64,000 bases of DNA from Sulfurospirillum deleyianum DSM 6946 (GCF_000024885.1 NC_013512.1:1240001-1304000); one strand, 5' to 3'; shown: positions 40,548 through 52,887, numbered from the stretch's first letter. Numbers and translations: made by a program. The notes: a model not told the origin generated them from the letters alone.

Positions 40548-41586
40548 TGGCTTCCTTTAATGCTTCTAAAACAACTTCTTTAGGGATATTTCGGGATATT
40601 TCATATCCACCAATGCCCTGAGCTAAAATAAATTTAATCACCGCATGCTCACTTTTTTTGTCTAAGAAAAAGGCATCGTAAAATGCTTCTACATTTTCAA
40701 TGCGATAGTGTGTTGGCAAATCGTAATGCTCTAAAAGTGTAACAATACGAAGCGCTTCATCGGCGTTTAAAAACGTTAATTTTTGGGCTAAAATATTTGC
40801 CATGACCATACCAATGGCCACTGCTTCTCCGTGTAAAAAGGTCGTGTAGTGTGTCTGGTTTTCAATGACATGCGCAAACGTATGCCCATAATTGAGTACG
40901 GCTCGTATCCCCTGCTCTGTTTCATCCAAAGCTACCACACGAGCTTTAATGGCAATACTCTTAGCAATCGCCTCTTTAAGATGTGCCTCATCCTCTAAAT
41001 CATGCGTTTCTAGCCACTCAAAAAAAGCTTTATCAAAGGTGACTGCCATTTTAATCATTTCAGCAACCCCTGCTGAAAACTCTCTTTTAGGAAGGGTTTT
41101 TAAAAAAACACTCTCACAATAAACCGCCCGAGGTTGCCAAAAAGAGCCAATCAGGTTTTTGCCATAGCTGTTGTTAATGCCTGTTTTACCGCCAACACTC
41201 GCATCGACTTGAGAAAGCAGGGTCGTTGGAATCTGAATAAAATCAATGCCTCTTTGGTAAATGGAAGCCGCAAAACCTGTCATATCTCCAATCACACCGC
41301 CACCAAAGGCAATCAGAAGAGACTTTCTATCCAAACGATGCTCAAAACACGCATTTAAAATGAGGTTAAGACTCTGCATATTTTTATACTGCTCACCATC
41401 TGGTAAGATGACACTGTAAAGCTCTTTGGCTTCTATCTTTTTTTGAAGCGTCTCAAGGTGTAAAGAAGCAACCGTAGTATTGGTGACAATCAGCACTTTC
41501 GTATCAAAATGTAAGGTTTCTAATTGGTCGATATAAACACGATAATCTCGTGAAGCAGGTTGGTTTAAAATGACATCAACATACAT
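40540..41586 (-). CDS. aroB: 3-dehydroquinate synthase
   Basis: A 348-aa protein with all AroB landmarks: LPDGEQYKN, AFGGGVIGDMTGFAASIYQR, QVDASVGGKTGINN, NYGHTFAHVIE and HGEAVAIGM. It makes 3-dehydroquinate from DAHP using NAD and a divalent metal (shikimate pathway, step 2). Length fits the family. It is the second gene of the overlapping minus-strand operon from 43046 to 35565. Confidence 0.96.
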   Translation of the reverse strand: MYVDVILNQPASRDYRVYIDQLETLHFDTKVLIVTNTTVASLHLETLQKKIEAKELYSVILPDGEQYKNMQSLNLILNACFEHRLDRKSLLIAFGGGVIGDMTGFAASIYQRGIDFIQIPTTLLSQVDASVGGKTGINNSYGKNLIGSFWQPRAVYCESVFLKTLPKREFSAGVAEMIKMAVTFDKAFFEWLETHDLEDEAHLKEAIAKSIAIKARVVALDETEQGIRAVLNYGHTFAHVIENQTHYTTFLHGEAVAIGMVMANILAQKLTFLNADEALRIVTLLEHYDLPTHYRIENVEAFYDAFFLDKKSEHAVIKFILAQGIGGYEISRNIPKEVVLEALKEANA

Positions 41587-41633
41587 GGCATATCCAAATT
41601 TTTTTGATTTTATTTTACTGAAAAAGCGCTTAA

Positions 41634-44209
<2,576 letters not shown>

Positions 44210-44210
<1 letters not shown>

Positions 44211-45271
44211 TGCGTTACAAAGTCGATGAAAAAGAGAGTTTTGAGCAGAGTTTACTCTTTTGGCTCAATCGTTTTATCAAATCCAAACTTACCTCTCTTT
44301 CCAATCGACACGTGGTTGAAAATGCCAAGCTCTCAAAAATTATTGGCACACTCAATCAAGGATGCACTTCTATGCAAGCCTTGAAAGATCTCTCCAAAGA
44401 GGCTCGAAATATCGGTCTCATTGGTATTAACCTTTTTATCAACCCTTTGGAAAAGTTTTACACGTATGTCGTTCCGCTCCAGCTACACTCGCTCAAAGAG
44501 ATCGATGAAGAACTTTTAAGTGAGTTTTTAGCCTCGCAAACCGGCTCCCTCTCCGATGCGACTAAAAAGAATTACCGCATTGCCCTGCTCTCATTTTTTA
44601 AGTTTCTAGATAAACAAAATGAGGATGAAAAAGGCACTACGTACCAATTTCGTATTGAGCTTAAAAATTGGGGAGGACTCGGTGGAAGAAGGGGTGAAAA
44701 ATTACCTGCGCATATGTATAAAGAGGAGATTACTCGCTTCTTAAAAGCCATTGAGGAAACAGAATTTAAACCTTACGCTCAAGCTAAAAACCGCTTATTA
44801 ATTAAGATGATTTTATACACAGGGATGCGTGTCAGCGAGGCATTAGGTTTAAAGATAAAAGATATGGTCAAAGAGGAGAATTACCTCATATGCCACATTC
44901 GAGGAAAAGGGAACAAACCACGTACCGCCATGATTAAGTACGAAACGATTGAAGCGGACTTGCAGGAGTGGATGGAGTATCGAAGCAGTGATTCTGCGCT
45001 GTTGTTTCAAAGCCGAACAGGAAAGCCTCTCACCCAAGCGTATGTCAGTTACGTGATGGATAAAATGCTCTTTCACGCAGGAATTCGAAAGGAAAAAAAC
45101 GGTGCGCATATGTTACGACACACCTTTGCAACGTTGTTATATCAAAAAAACAGAGACCTTATTTTGGTGCAAGAAGCACTCGGACATGCCGATTTAAATA
45201 CGTCACGCATTTATACCCATTTTGATAAAGAACGTCTTAAAATCGCAGCAGATACACTGGATGGAATGTAG
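44210..45271 (+). CDS. xerH: XerH-type chromosome-dimer recombinase
   Basis: A 353-aa tyrosine recombinase with an N-terminal SAM-like domain and an intact catalytic domain: TGMRVSEALGLKI (first Arg), HMLRHTFATLLYQKNRDLIL (His-Leu-Arg-His), LGHADLNTSRIYTHF (His and nucleophile Tyr). Campylobacterota use a single XerH with a difH site, instead of XerC/XerD, to resolve chromosome dimers. No difH-like site was recognised in the window. It is translated directly after tgt. Unlike the integrases at 17-29 kb it has the base composition of the core genes. Confidence 0.88.
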
Positions 45272-45272
45272 C

Positions 45273-46055
45273 ATGAGTCCTATACAAGAAAATCTCAATC
45301 GTTTTCATCTCTTAGACCTTAAAAATCCTACACATCCTTCTATTTTTGTTCAAGAAGGTGCTTATGATATGCTTATTGTAGCGCTTCCTACCAAAGAGAA
45401 GGAATTGAGGATTCATTCGTATGCTTTTGTTTTTGAGGGAAGTCGTTATTACTACTTTGACAAAGCAAACCATACCTTTGAACTCTTTGAAACTTTGCAT
45501 AAGGTCTATGACATTTTAAATGAAAAAACCAATGAAACAATGAAAATTGTTGCCAATATCCATGAGAGTATTGATTGGATGGAAGAGAGACTCTACAATA
45601 CAGCCCCCTTTAACGCCTTTATACGTGATTGGTTGGGGCACAAAAAAGATTTAGCCCGTTTGCAACGTTTATTGGCTTTGGGTGCAGAAACGATTGAAGC
45701 ATTCATTGAGCGGTACGAAGAGCGTGAAGATTTTTTAATGATTCATTTTAAAGATATTCATGAACATTTGGAGCGAACGCATCGTTCTGTCTTATTAGCA
45801 GGTGAAAAACTCAACAACCTTTACACCTTTTATACCAGCCGAAATAATGAAAAAATGAATCGTACTATTTATCTTTTAACGATTCTCTCTGGTATTTTTC
45901 TACCTCTAAATCTTATTGTAGGTTATTTTGGTATCAACACACAAGGACTTCCCCTCAGTGAGTTTCCAAAAGGCTCTTTAATCGTCGCAGAAATAATGCT
46001 AGGGTGTCTTATGTTTACCATAACCCTTTTTCTCTTTTTACGTAAAAGGTTCTAA
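45273..46055 (+). CDS. CorA/ZntB-family metal ion transporter
   Basis: A 260-aa protein with a long helical cytoplasmic domain and two C-terminal membrane helices (about 200-220 and 235-255). The selectivity signature after the first helix is YFGINTQGLP, that is GIN where CorA has GMN; GIN is the form usual in ZntB-like members, so the ion (Mg, Zn or other) is open. Shorter than CorA (about 316). The start at 45273 lies two bases after the xerH stop; the longer reading from 45222 would be inside xerH. Confidence 0.82.
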   Translation: MSPIQENLNRFHLLDLKNPTHPSIFVQEGAYDMLIVALPTKEKELRIHSYAFVFEGSRYYYFDKANHTFELFETLHKVYDILNEKTNETMKIVANIHESIDWMEERLYNTAPFNAFIRDWLGHKKDLARLQRLLALGAETIEAFIERYEEREDFLMIHFKDIHEHLERTHRSVLLAGEKLNNLYTFYTSRNNEKMNRTIYLLTILSGIFLPLNLIVGYFGINTQGLPLSEFPKGSLIVAEIMLGCLMFTITLFLFLRKRF

Positions 46056-46115
46056 TAGCGTTTTTGCAGAACTCTTGGTACATTTCCTTCTTAGAAAATG
46101 AGTTCTGTAAGAAAG

Positions 46116-46616
46116 CTAATCTTTTCGATGCTTTTTGGGATAGTCAAAAAAGAGAATATGCCCACTCTCTTCTCCTATCTCTTGAAAATGTTCAGCCTCA
46201 AAGGCAATACAGACAATCGCACACGTTGGAATATTACTTAAAATAGCCCCGCTTAAACGCTCCGCCACTTCAGTAATCGTAGGATTATGTCCTACAATAA
46301 AGACAGAATCACACGTATCTTCTATCTGGTGTATCACATCCAAATAGGTTTCATAACTTCCTTCGTACAAAGCTTCATGGAGCTGAATATCTTTCTTATC
46401 ATAACCAATAATCTCTGCTAAAGCTTTAGCTGTTTTAAGCGCTCGTTTTGCAGGACTGGAGTAAATCGTGTTGGGTAGAACATCAAACGATTTAAGTCGT
46501 CTTCCCATTAAACGCAAATCTGCCTTACCTCGTGCATTTAAAGGACGTAAAAAATCATCAAGTGTTTCATCACTCCAACTGGATTTTGCGTGTCTAATAA
46601 AGTAAATTTTTTTCAT
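46116..46616 (-). CDS. sixA: SixA-type phosphohistidine phosphatase
   Basis: A 166-aa histidine-phosphatase-superfamily protein with the catalytic N-terminus YFIRHAKSSWSD and the second His in FIVGHNPTITEVAERL. SixA removes phosphate from histidine-phosphotransfer proteins. It is downstream of a response regulator, a small gene and a histidine kinase on the same strand, a setting that would suit such a role. Confidence 0.85.
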   Translation of the reverse strand: MKKIYFIRHAKSSWSDETLDDFLRPLNARGKADLRLMGRRLKSFDVLPNTIYSSPAKRALKTAKALAEIIGYDKKDIQLHEALYEGSYETYLDVIHQIEDTCDSVFIVGHNPTITEVAERLSGAILSNIPTCAIVCIAFEAEHFQEIGEESGHILFFDYPKKHRKD

Positions 46617-46640
46617 TTTAACCCTTTCAAAACACGAGTC

Positions 46641-46919
46641 TTAATAGACAAAATTCTTTTGTACCCATTGACGTACTAAACGTCTGTTAACGGCAAAAAA
46701 AGGCAACTCGGTTTTTAAAAAAATCTCTAATTTCTTCAGCGAATATTCATCCAAATGCAAATCTTCACCAATTTGATTGAGCATCATAAGCATCTCTGGT
46801 AAAGAGTTTGCATCAAACGCCTCATGACCTTCTTCTTCAAAATAACGCTCTGCATCAAACTGTTTCATATCTTTTTCATAATCGAGTTGTAAAAAATCTT
46901 CTGTAATATTTAAATACAT
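46641..46919 (-). CDS. hypothetical acidic protein
   Basis: A 92-aa protein (MYLNITEDFLQLDYEKDMKQ ... RRLVRQWVQKNFVY), acidic in the first half, basic at the end, all helical by appearance. It lies between the response regulator (13 bp away) and sixA in one minus-strand run. I recognise no family. Confidence 0.65.
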   Translation of the reverse strand: MYLNITEDFLQLDYEKDMKQFDAERYFEEEGHEAFDANSLPEMLMMLNQIGEDLHLDEYSLKKLEIFLKTELPFFAVNRRLVRQWVQKNFVY

Positions 46920-46932
46920 CCACTAAACCTTT

Positions 46933-47583
46933 TTAACGTTGATAATTGAGGCGATACCCTATACCGCCTTGATTTTCGATGGTATCTTCAGGGAGTTTTT
47001 TACGTAAGCGTTTCACTAAAGCACGAATATTCTCTGTGGTGGTTAATTCTCCACCCCAAACATACTGCTCTATACGCTCAAAAGAGATATTTTTATCTAA
47101 ATTTTTAGCAAAAAGATTGAGAAGTAAAATCTCTTTTTTAGCCAATTTAATCTCTTCACCCTCCCCATCAACTAATTTCTCTTGTTCAATCGAATAGGTA
47201 AATCCTTCAAACAAATGAATCAAACTCATTTTGGGTTTGCATAACTTTTCAATTTTCATCTCTAATTCGTACATGTAAAAAGGTTTTTTCAAGTATTCGT
47301 CGCACCCTTTGCAATACGCCTCTTGAATCGTTTCAAGCTCCACATTCGCACTAATGATAATCGCAGGAGTCGCATTATCCATACTACGAATCTCTTTTAA
47401 AAGGGTTAATCCATCCATGCCAGGAACATTAATATCTAGAATAAAACAATCGTATCCGTTGTCAATCGCTTCCAGTGCTTTTTTCCCATCGTCAAAAAGA
47501 TCTACATGGTATTTCTTCTGCTCTAATGCTTCAACCACAAGATTGGCTAAACGTTCGTTATCTTCTAGTATCAATATTTTCAT
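46933..47583 (-). CDS. OmpR-type response regulator paired with the next kinase
   Basis: A 216-aa regulator: receiver with E7/D8 and phosphoacceptor D50 (CFILDINVPGMDGL), and a winged-helix DNA-binding domain (IKLAKKEILLLNLFAKNLDK, NIRALVKRLRKKLPEDT, GIGYRLNYQR). The ATG overlaps the kinase stop by 4 bp (ATGA), so it is that kinase's partner. The pair is divergent from the dicarboxylate transporter at 49896, which makes that operon its likely target. Confidence 0.9.
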   Translation of the reverse strand: MKILILEDNERLANLVVEALEQKKYHVDLFDDGKKALEAIDNGYDCFILDINVPGMDGLTLLKEIRSMDNATPAIIISANVELETIQEAYCKGCDEYLKKPFYMYELEMKIEKLCKPKMSLIHLFEGFTYSIEQEKLVDGEGEEIKLAKKEILLLNLFAKNLDKNISFERIEQYVWGGELTTTENIRALVKRLRKKLPEDTIENQGGIGYRLNYQR

Positions 47584-49766
47584 GCATCTCCTTTGGCTTT
47601 TTTAACCGTAATACAAATTTGCGCACCATTTTCTCTCTGTTTAGCGATAATTTTTCCGCCCATTTTATCTTCAATAATCAAACGAGCCATATACAAGCCA
47701 AATCCATCACCATTTGCTTTGGTACTCACAAAAGGATCAAAAATACTCTCTAAATTCTTCTTCTCAATGCCACATCCATCATCACTGATATCCAAATAGA
47801 TGTAATGCTCGTCACTTTTAATTTCAATCTCTATCATACCTTCTGTTGGCTTTGTCTCTCTTTTTTTTATAATACTATCTTTTGCATTATTAATGATGTT
47901 TAAAACACACTGTTTAAATTCATTAGGATACCCAAACGCTAAAAGCGCTTCGTGCTCTTTTTGAAGAATCGAAAGGGTGATATAGTTGTATTTTACACTG
48001 TGATTTAGAACATTTAACAGCGCATCAACCGCCTCACGCACATTAAAAAGTGTCTTTTTCGTAGAAGGTTTGATGAATTGCCTAAAATCGTCAATGGTGT
48101 TAGACATGTATTTCACTTGCGTCATAATATCATCCACAAATTTTTGCGTATCTTCTTCATCTAAGACTTTTTTACGTCGTTTATAAATAAGTTCCTGAGC
48201 AATGGCTGAGATTTCAACCAAAGGCGTTTTCCACTGATGTGCGATACTAGCTATCATCTCTCCCACTTCAGACTGTTTGGAACGCTGAATCACAAATTGT
48301 TCGTGACGCTTTCGCTCCGTGTCAATACGTTTTTTCTCTGTAATATCCGTCAAAATCGTAACAACACCCGCTTCGTGATTTTTTTCATCGGTATAATACG
48401 TTCTTCTTGCTGAAAAGATTTTTTTCTCTTTATAAGGAATTTCCATTTCAATTTCAGCACTTTCTGGACTATCTAAGGGTACTTCTTGAATTCTATCGCA
48501 GATATCTGGCATAATCTCTTTAACATGCTTTCCAATAATATCAAAACGATCACGCTGTAAAATTTCACATAAAAGATCATTACATCCGAGTATTTTTCCG
48601 TCATTTGCTTTCCAAAAAATAGCACTTTGGATGTTATTTAAAAGCACATGGTCTAATTTATTTTGACGTAAAAGCTCCTTTTCAAGAGAAATCCGTTTGA
48701 TGACATTTAAAATCAAAATAGTTGTCAATAGCAGCAAAAGAGGCATTAAGGCAAAAGCATTCTCCACAAATTTTTGATGCTTTTCATAAAAACTCTCCAC
48801 CCCATTAATCACCTCCGAGGGAGAAGGAACATCACTTAAAGGAATACCAAATTTACGTAGGACATGATTATCAAAGGCATAGGTACCCACAGGAATATCA
48901 ACAGGCAAAGTACGAATCGCTCGTCCTTGAATCAACGCAAACGCTTTTTTAACCGCCATCGAACCTTGTTCATAAGGGTTGACCACAAACCCACCAATAA
49001 TACCTTCATTAAGATGTATGTGATTTAACGCAAAAACAGGAAATTTGGAGCGTTGAAAAAATTCTTGAAGTTTGTGATAGGGAACATAACTCCCATACAT
49101 ATCACGGTAAAAACTGGTAAACAAAATAACACTCTGTTTAGGAAGTTTGTTAATTTTTTCATCAATCGCATTAAAATCAATCTGATTATCGAACACCACT
49201 CTAAACTTATCTTTAAAAAAATTGGACTCCTCAATAATCTGATCTTTAATCACCAACGAAGAGTATGCATCATCACTGATAATATAAACCATTTTTGTTG
49301 CAGGAAAAAGCTGATAAATCAGTTCTAAATTTTTACGAATATCTTTATATTCCACCACACCTGTAAAATAAGGTTTATGATAAGGTGTGATATCTTTAGG
49401 ATTAAAATTTTCCACCCCACAAAAAATCACAGGGGTATCCACAAAAAGTTCTTGGTGATACTTAAGTGCGAATTCATACGCATAATTATCTGCGGCAATA
49501 ATCGCTTTATAGCGACGCTGAGAAAATTTCTTTCGATATAAAATCAGCAATTCCTCAAGATAGTTTTCAGATTCTATCTTCTTGCTATCCATATATTCAG
49601 TCGTCAGCTCAAATTGAGGATGTTTTTTCATCTCATCTTCAACACCTTTAGAGATACCATCACTCCATTTCAATCCTTTATTATACGAATGAAGCAATAA
49701 AATCTCATTGGCATGAAGGAATGAAGTATAAAAAAATAAAACAATTACAATTTTTAATAAATTCAT
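47580..49766 (-). CDS. sensor histidine kinase with periplasmic binding-protein-like sensor
   Basis: A 728-aa kinase: signal/membrane start (LKIVIVLFFYTSFLHA), a large periplasmic domain (about 20-335) of the 'ABC substrate-binding' type (EILLLHSYNKGLKWSDGISK, VIFCGVENFNP), a membrane helix (about 340-362), a PAS domain (about 380-480), then a HisKA-like helix (ASIAHQWKTPLVEISAI) and ATPase domain (IINNAKDSI, DDGCGIEKK, GFGLYMARLI). It probably binds a small molecule in the periplasm. Divergence from the transporter gene (130-bp gap) suggests it senses the transported acid. Confidence 0.88.
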   Translation of the reverse strand: MNLLKIVIVLFFYTSFLHANEILLLHSYNKGLKWSDGISKGVEDEMKKHPQFELTTEYMDSKKIESENYLEELLILYRKKFSQRRYKAIIAADNYAYEFALKYHQELFVDTPVIFCGVENFNPKDITPYHKPYFTGVVEYKDIRKNLELIYQLFPATKMVYIISDDAYSSLVIKDQIIEESNFFKDKFRVVFDNQIDFNAIDEKINKLPKQSVILFTSFYRDMYGSYVPYHKLQEFFQRSKFPVFALNHIHLNEGIIGGFVVNPYEQGSMAVKKAFALIQGRAIRTLPVDIPVGTYAFDNHVLRKFGIPLSDVPSPSEVINGVESFYEKHQKFVENAFALMPLLLLLTTILILNVIKRISLEKELLRQNKLDHVLLNNIQSAIFWKANDGKILGCNDLLCEILQRDRFDIIGKHVKEIMPDICDRIQEVPLDSPESAEIEMEIPYKEKKIFSARRTYYTDEKNHEAGVVTILTDITEKKRIDTERKRHEQFVIQRSKQSEVGEMIASIAHQWKTPLVEISAIAQELIYKRRKKVLDEEDTQKFVDDIMTQVKYMSNTIDDFRQFIKPSTKKTLFNVREAVDALLNVLNHSVKYNYITLSILQKEHEALLAFGYPNEFKQCVLNIINNAKDSIIKKRETKPTEGMIEIEIKSDEHYIYLDISDDGCGIEKKNLESIFDPFVSTKANGDGFGLYMARLIIEDKMGGKIIAKQRENGAQICITVKKAKGDA

Positions 49767-49895
49767 AAGATTCCAGACACTTTTTTTTGTAATTCTAGCA
49801 AAAAAGTCTCATTTATATCTCTTTTCTCGCCCTATAATTACACCAGTCTTAATATTTTGAGATGTTGAGTTCAAATTTATTATGGAGGTTTCGCG

Positions 49896-51305
49896 ATGTC
49901 GAAAAAAGCAATATCAATGCTGATTCCAGTGTTGGTGACGTTAGTCGTTTGGTTTATCCCTGCGCCTGAGGGATTGAGTGCAAATGCATGGCATTTTATG
50001 GCAATCTTTTTAGGAGTTGTTGTCGGTCTTGTTATTGAGCCTGTTCCTGCAGCACTCGTAGGTTTAGTAGGTGTGTGTTTGGTTGCCCTTTTAGGCATTA
50101 TTGACCCAAAACCTGCTGAGGGTGTTAAATGGGCGCTTTCTGGTTTTTCTAACTCTATTATTTGGTTAATTTTTGCGGCATTTATGTTTGCAGCAGGGTA
50201 CCAAAAAACAGGGCTTGGTAAAAGAATTTCTCTTATCATGGTTAAATTCATGGGAAAAAGCTCACTAGGTCTTGGTTATGCGGTTGCGTTTGCTGACCTT
50301 CTTCTTGCACCGTTTATGCCTTCAAATACCGCAAGAAGTGGTGGTACTATCTTTCCTATCGCGATTAATATTCCACAAATTTTCAACTCTCTTCCAGATA
50401 ATGAACCACGTAAACTGGGTGCATACATTTCATGGGTAGCGATGGCTGCAACATGTGTGACAAGTTCTATGTTCCTAACAGGACTTGCTCCAAACTTATT
50501 GGCGGTAAACATCATTGAAAAAAGTGCCAAAGTAACCATTGAATGGGGTGCATGGGCTAGTATTATGGTTCCATTAATGTTACCACTTTTCTTATTGGTA
50601 CCGTTGTTAGCCTACCTGATTTTCCCACCAACTCAAAAACAATCTCCTGAAGCACCTATCTGGGCAGCGGGCGAATTGAAAAAAATGGGTTCAATCAGTT
50701 TCAAAGAAATTATGATGCTTTTCTTTGCGGTTCTTGCACTTGTTCTTTGGATTTTTGGTAAAGAGTTAGGTGTTAACGCAACAATGGCTGCGATTTCTAT
50801 CGTCTCTTTAATGGTTCTTTGTAATGTTATCTCTTGGGATGATATTATCGGAAACAAAGGCGCATGGAACGTTTTAGTATGGTTTGCTACCTTGGTTGCA
50901 CTTGCAAGTGGTTTGGCAAAAGTAGGAATCTTAAAATGGATTGGTACTTTAGCAGAAGCTTCACTCTCAGGTCTTAGCCCAACCGCATTGGTTGTTGCGA
51001 TGTTAATTGTGTTCTTTATCCTTCACTATTTCTTCGCAAGTGTCACTGCACACGTTTCAGCATTGTTACCAGTTTTCATCGTTATAGCAATGAAATTTGT
51101 TGCACCTGAGCAAATCCCAACGTTTATGATTTTATTATCAGGAACACTTGGTATCATGGGTATCATTACTCCATACGGTACAGGTCCTTCACCAATTTGG
51201 TACGGTGCTGGATATATTTCTCAAGCACGTTGGTGGGCACTAGGCGCTATCTTTGGAGCGATTTTCCTTGCGGTCTTACTTGTTGGAGCCTTCGTTTTTA
51301 TGTAA
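49896..51305 (+). CDS. DASS-family (SLC13-type) di-/tricarboxylate transporter
   Basis: A 469-aa polytopic membrane protein. Two conserved substrate/sodium-site segments of the divalent anion:sodium symporter family are visible: FMPSNTARSGGTIFPIA (about 145-161) and GIITPYGTGPSPIWYGAGYI near the C-terminus. The closest known types are 2-oxoglutarate/malate translocators and the tartrate/succinate antiporter TtdT. It sits 155 bp upstream of a two-subunit fumarase/tartrate dehydratase, so malate, fumarate or tartrate is the likely substrate. Confidence 0.88.
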   Translation: MSKKAISMLIPVLVTLVVWFIPAPEGLSANAWHFMAIFLGVVVGLVIEPVPAALVGLVGVCLVALLGIIDPKPAEGVKWALSGFSNSIIWLIFAAFMFAAGYQKTGLGKRISLIMVKFMGKSSLGLGYAVAFADLLLAPFMPSNTARSGGTIFPIAINIPQIFNSLPDNEPRKLGAYISWVAMAATCVTSSMFLTGLAPNLLAVNIIEKSAKVTIEWGAWASIMVPLMLPLFLLVPLLAYLIFPPTQKQSPEAPIWAAGELKKMGSISFKEIMMLFFAVLALVLWIFGKELGVNATMAAISIVSLMVLCNVISWDDIIGNKGAWNVLVWFATLVALASGLAKVGILKWIGTLAEASLSGLSPTALVVAMLIVFFILHYFFASVTAHVSALLPVFIVIAMKFVAPEQIPTFMILLSGTLGIMGIITPYGTGPSPIWYGAGYISQARWWALGAIFGAIFLAVLLVGAFVFM

Positions 51306-51313
51306 TCGTTAAA

Positions 51314-51413
51314 GGTACATCCCCATCGTGGGATGTACACTTCTAAAAATCTTTACATGTAAAGATTTTTAGAGGTGCTCTCCTTTTAAATGTAAACTCA
51401 ACAAAGCACCTCT
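51314..51413 (+). promoter_or_regulatory. three-hairpin leader between transporter and fumarase genes
   Basis: Hairpin 1: GTACATCCC (51315-51323) with GGGATGTAC (51330-51338). Hairpin 2: a near-perfect 40-bp palindrome centred on TACATGTA (51339-51378), with TCTAAAAATCTTTACA on the left arm. Hairpin 3: AGAGGTGCT (51371-51379) with AGCACCTCT (51405-51413). Hairpins 2 and 3 share bases and cannot form together. Hairpin 2 could terminate transcription after the transporter, and hairpin 3 would undo it. The attenuator reading is inference. Confidence 0.5.
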
Positions 51414-51460
51414 ACACCTAGTACTATGTGTGACCAAAACCAACTTTTTCGGAGAGGAAA

Positions 51461-52312
51461 ATGAGAGAAATCAAGTACGAAGACATCGTCAAGAGTGTAA
51501 AGGACATGATCCTTTATAGTGCAACGAATTTGCCAAAAGATGCGTATAAAGCAATACAAGATGCATATGACAAAGAGAAAAGTGAAGTATGCAAATCTGT
51601 ATTGAAACAAATTTTGGAAAATGCGGATATTGCTAAAAATGAAGCAAGACCTTTGTGTCAAGATACAGGCTTGGCGGTTTTCTTTGTGAAAGTCGGAGAG
51701 GATGTAAAAGTTGTTGGTGGAAGCCTTAAAAAAGCAATCAACGAGGGAACTGAACTTGGGTACAAAGAGGGTTACTTAAGAGCATCTACCTGTCATTGGG
51801 ATACCCGTGCAAATCTTAAAGATGAAGTGGGTTATAACTTACCAGCTATCATTCACTTTGACATTGTAGAAGGTGATAAAATTGAAATCGAATACGCTGC
51901 AAAAGGTGGCGGAAGTGAAAACGTTTCCCGTGCGACAGTATTCCCACCTGCAAAAGGTAGAAAAGGCATTATCGAATACGTCAAACAAGTGATTTCAGAT
52001 GCAGGTCCAAATCCATGTCCTCCATTAACGGTTGGTGTTGGAATCGGTGGAACATTTGAAAAAGCCGTTATCTCTTCTAAACATGCACTTTTTAGAGACC
52101 TTGGCAGTAAAAACCCAGATCCAGTCCTTCAAGGTATGGAAGATGAATTAATGGTTCTTCTCAATAATTTAGGTATCGGTGCAATGGGTATGGGAGGTAC
52201 ACAAACGGTTCTTGGTGTTCACATTGAGAAAAATCCTTGCCATATCGCAAGTTTGCCCGTCAGTGTTAACGTACAATGCCACAGCTCACGTCACATGCAC
52301 ATTACGCTATAA
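51461..52312 (+). CDS. Fe-S fumarase / tartrate dehydratase, alpha subunit
   Basis: A 283-aa protein of the class I fumarase N-terminal family. The cluster cysteines are visible in ARPLCQDTG, RASTCHWDTRANL and AGPNPCPPLTVGVGIGG, followed by IEKNPCHIASLPVSVN and CHSSRHMH. With the next gene it forms an oxygen-sensitive [4Fe-4S] hydro-lyase that interconverts malate and fumarate or dehydrates tartrate to oxaloacetate. Sequence alone does not separate the two. The ribosome site GGAGAGG is good. The split alpha/beta form is usual in anaerobes. Confidence 0.9.
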   Translation: MREIKYEDIVKSVKDMILYSATNLPKDAYKAIQDAYDKEKSEVCKSVLKQILENADIAKNEARPLCQDTGLAVFFVKVGEDVKVVGGSLKKAINEGTELGYKEGYLRASTCHWDTRANLKDEVGYNLPAIIHFDIVEGDKIEIEYAAKGGGSENVSRATVFPPAKGRKGIIEYVKQVISDAGPNPCPPLTVGVGIGGTFEKAVISSKHALFRDLGSKNPDPVLQGMEDELMVLLNNLGIGAMGMGGTQTVLGVHIEKNPCHIASLPVSVNVQCHSSRHMHITL

Positions 52313-52323
52313 GGAGAATTATT

Positions 52324-52887
52324 ATGAGCAAAACTTACCATTTAACAGCACCACTTAGCGAAGCAGACGTTGTACAACTAAAAGCAGGTGATATTGTCTA
52401 TTTAACAGGTGTTGTGTATACCGCACGTGACGCCGCACATAAAAAATTGGTTGACCTTTTAGATGAAGGTAAAGAGTTACCCTTTGATATGAAAGGAGCG
52501 GTTATTTACTTTGTTGGACCAACACCTCCAAAGCCAGGTGACCCAATCGGTAGTGCGGGACCAACAACATCGTACAGAATGGACTCTTACTCTCCTCGTT
52601 TAATTAACGAGCAAGGTCTTAGAGGGATGATTGGAAAAGGCAAACGTAATCAAGAAGTCATTGATGCGTGTGTCAAATCTAAAGCGATTTATTTTGGTGC
52701 AACAGGAGGCGCAGGTGCTCTACTTGCTCGTCAAATCAAAAGCGCTGAAGTCATTGCTTACCCAGAATTAGGACCAGAAGCAATTCGTAGACTTGAAGTG
52801 GTTGATTTTCCATTGACCGTTATCAACGATACCTATGGTGCAGACCTTTATAAAATTGGTCGTGCACAATACGAAGTATTTGAATAA
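52324..52887 (+). CDS. Fe-S fumarase / tartrate dehydratase, beta subunit
   Basis: A 187-aa protein starting MSKTYHLTAPLSEADVVQLK, with family motifs VYTARDAAHKKL, FVGPTPPKPGDPIGSAGPTT and IYFGATGGAGALLA. It is the C-terminal (beta) part of class I fumarase/TtdB. The start at 52324 follows AAGGAGAA; the longer reading from 52276 overlaps the alpha gene. Spacing of 11 bp from the alpha gene implies one transcript. Confidence 0.9.
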   Translation: MSKTYHLTAPLSEADVVQLKAGDIVYLTGVVYTARDAAHKKLVDLLDEGKELPFDMKGAVIYFVGPTPPKPGDPIGSAGPTTSYRMDSYSPRLINEQGLRGMIGKGKRNQEVIDACVKSKAIYFGATGGAGALLARQIKSAEVIAYPELGPEAIRRLEVVDFPLTVINDTYGADLYKIGRAQYEVFE

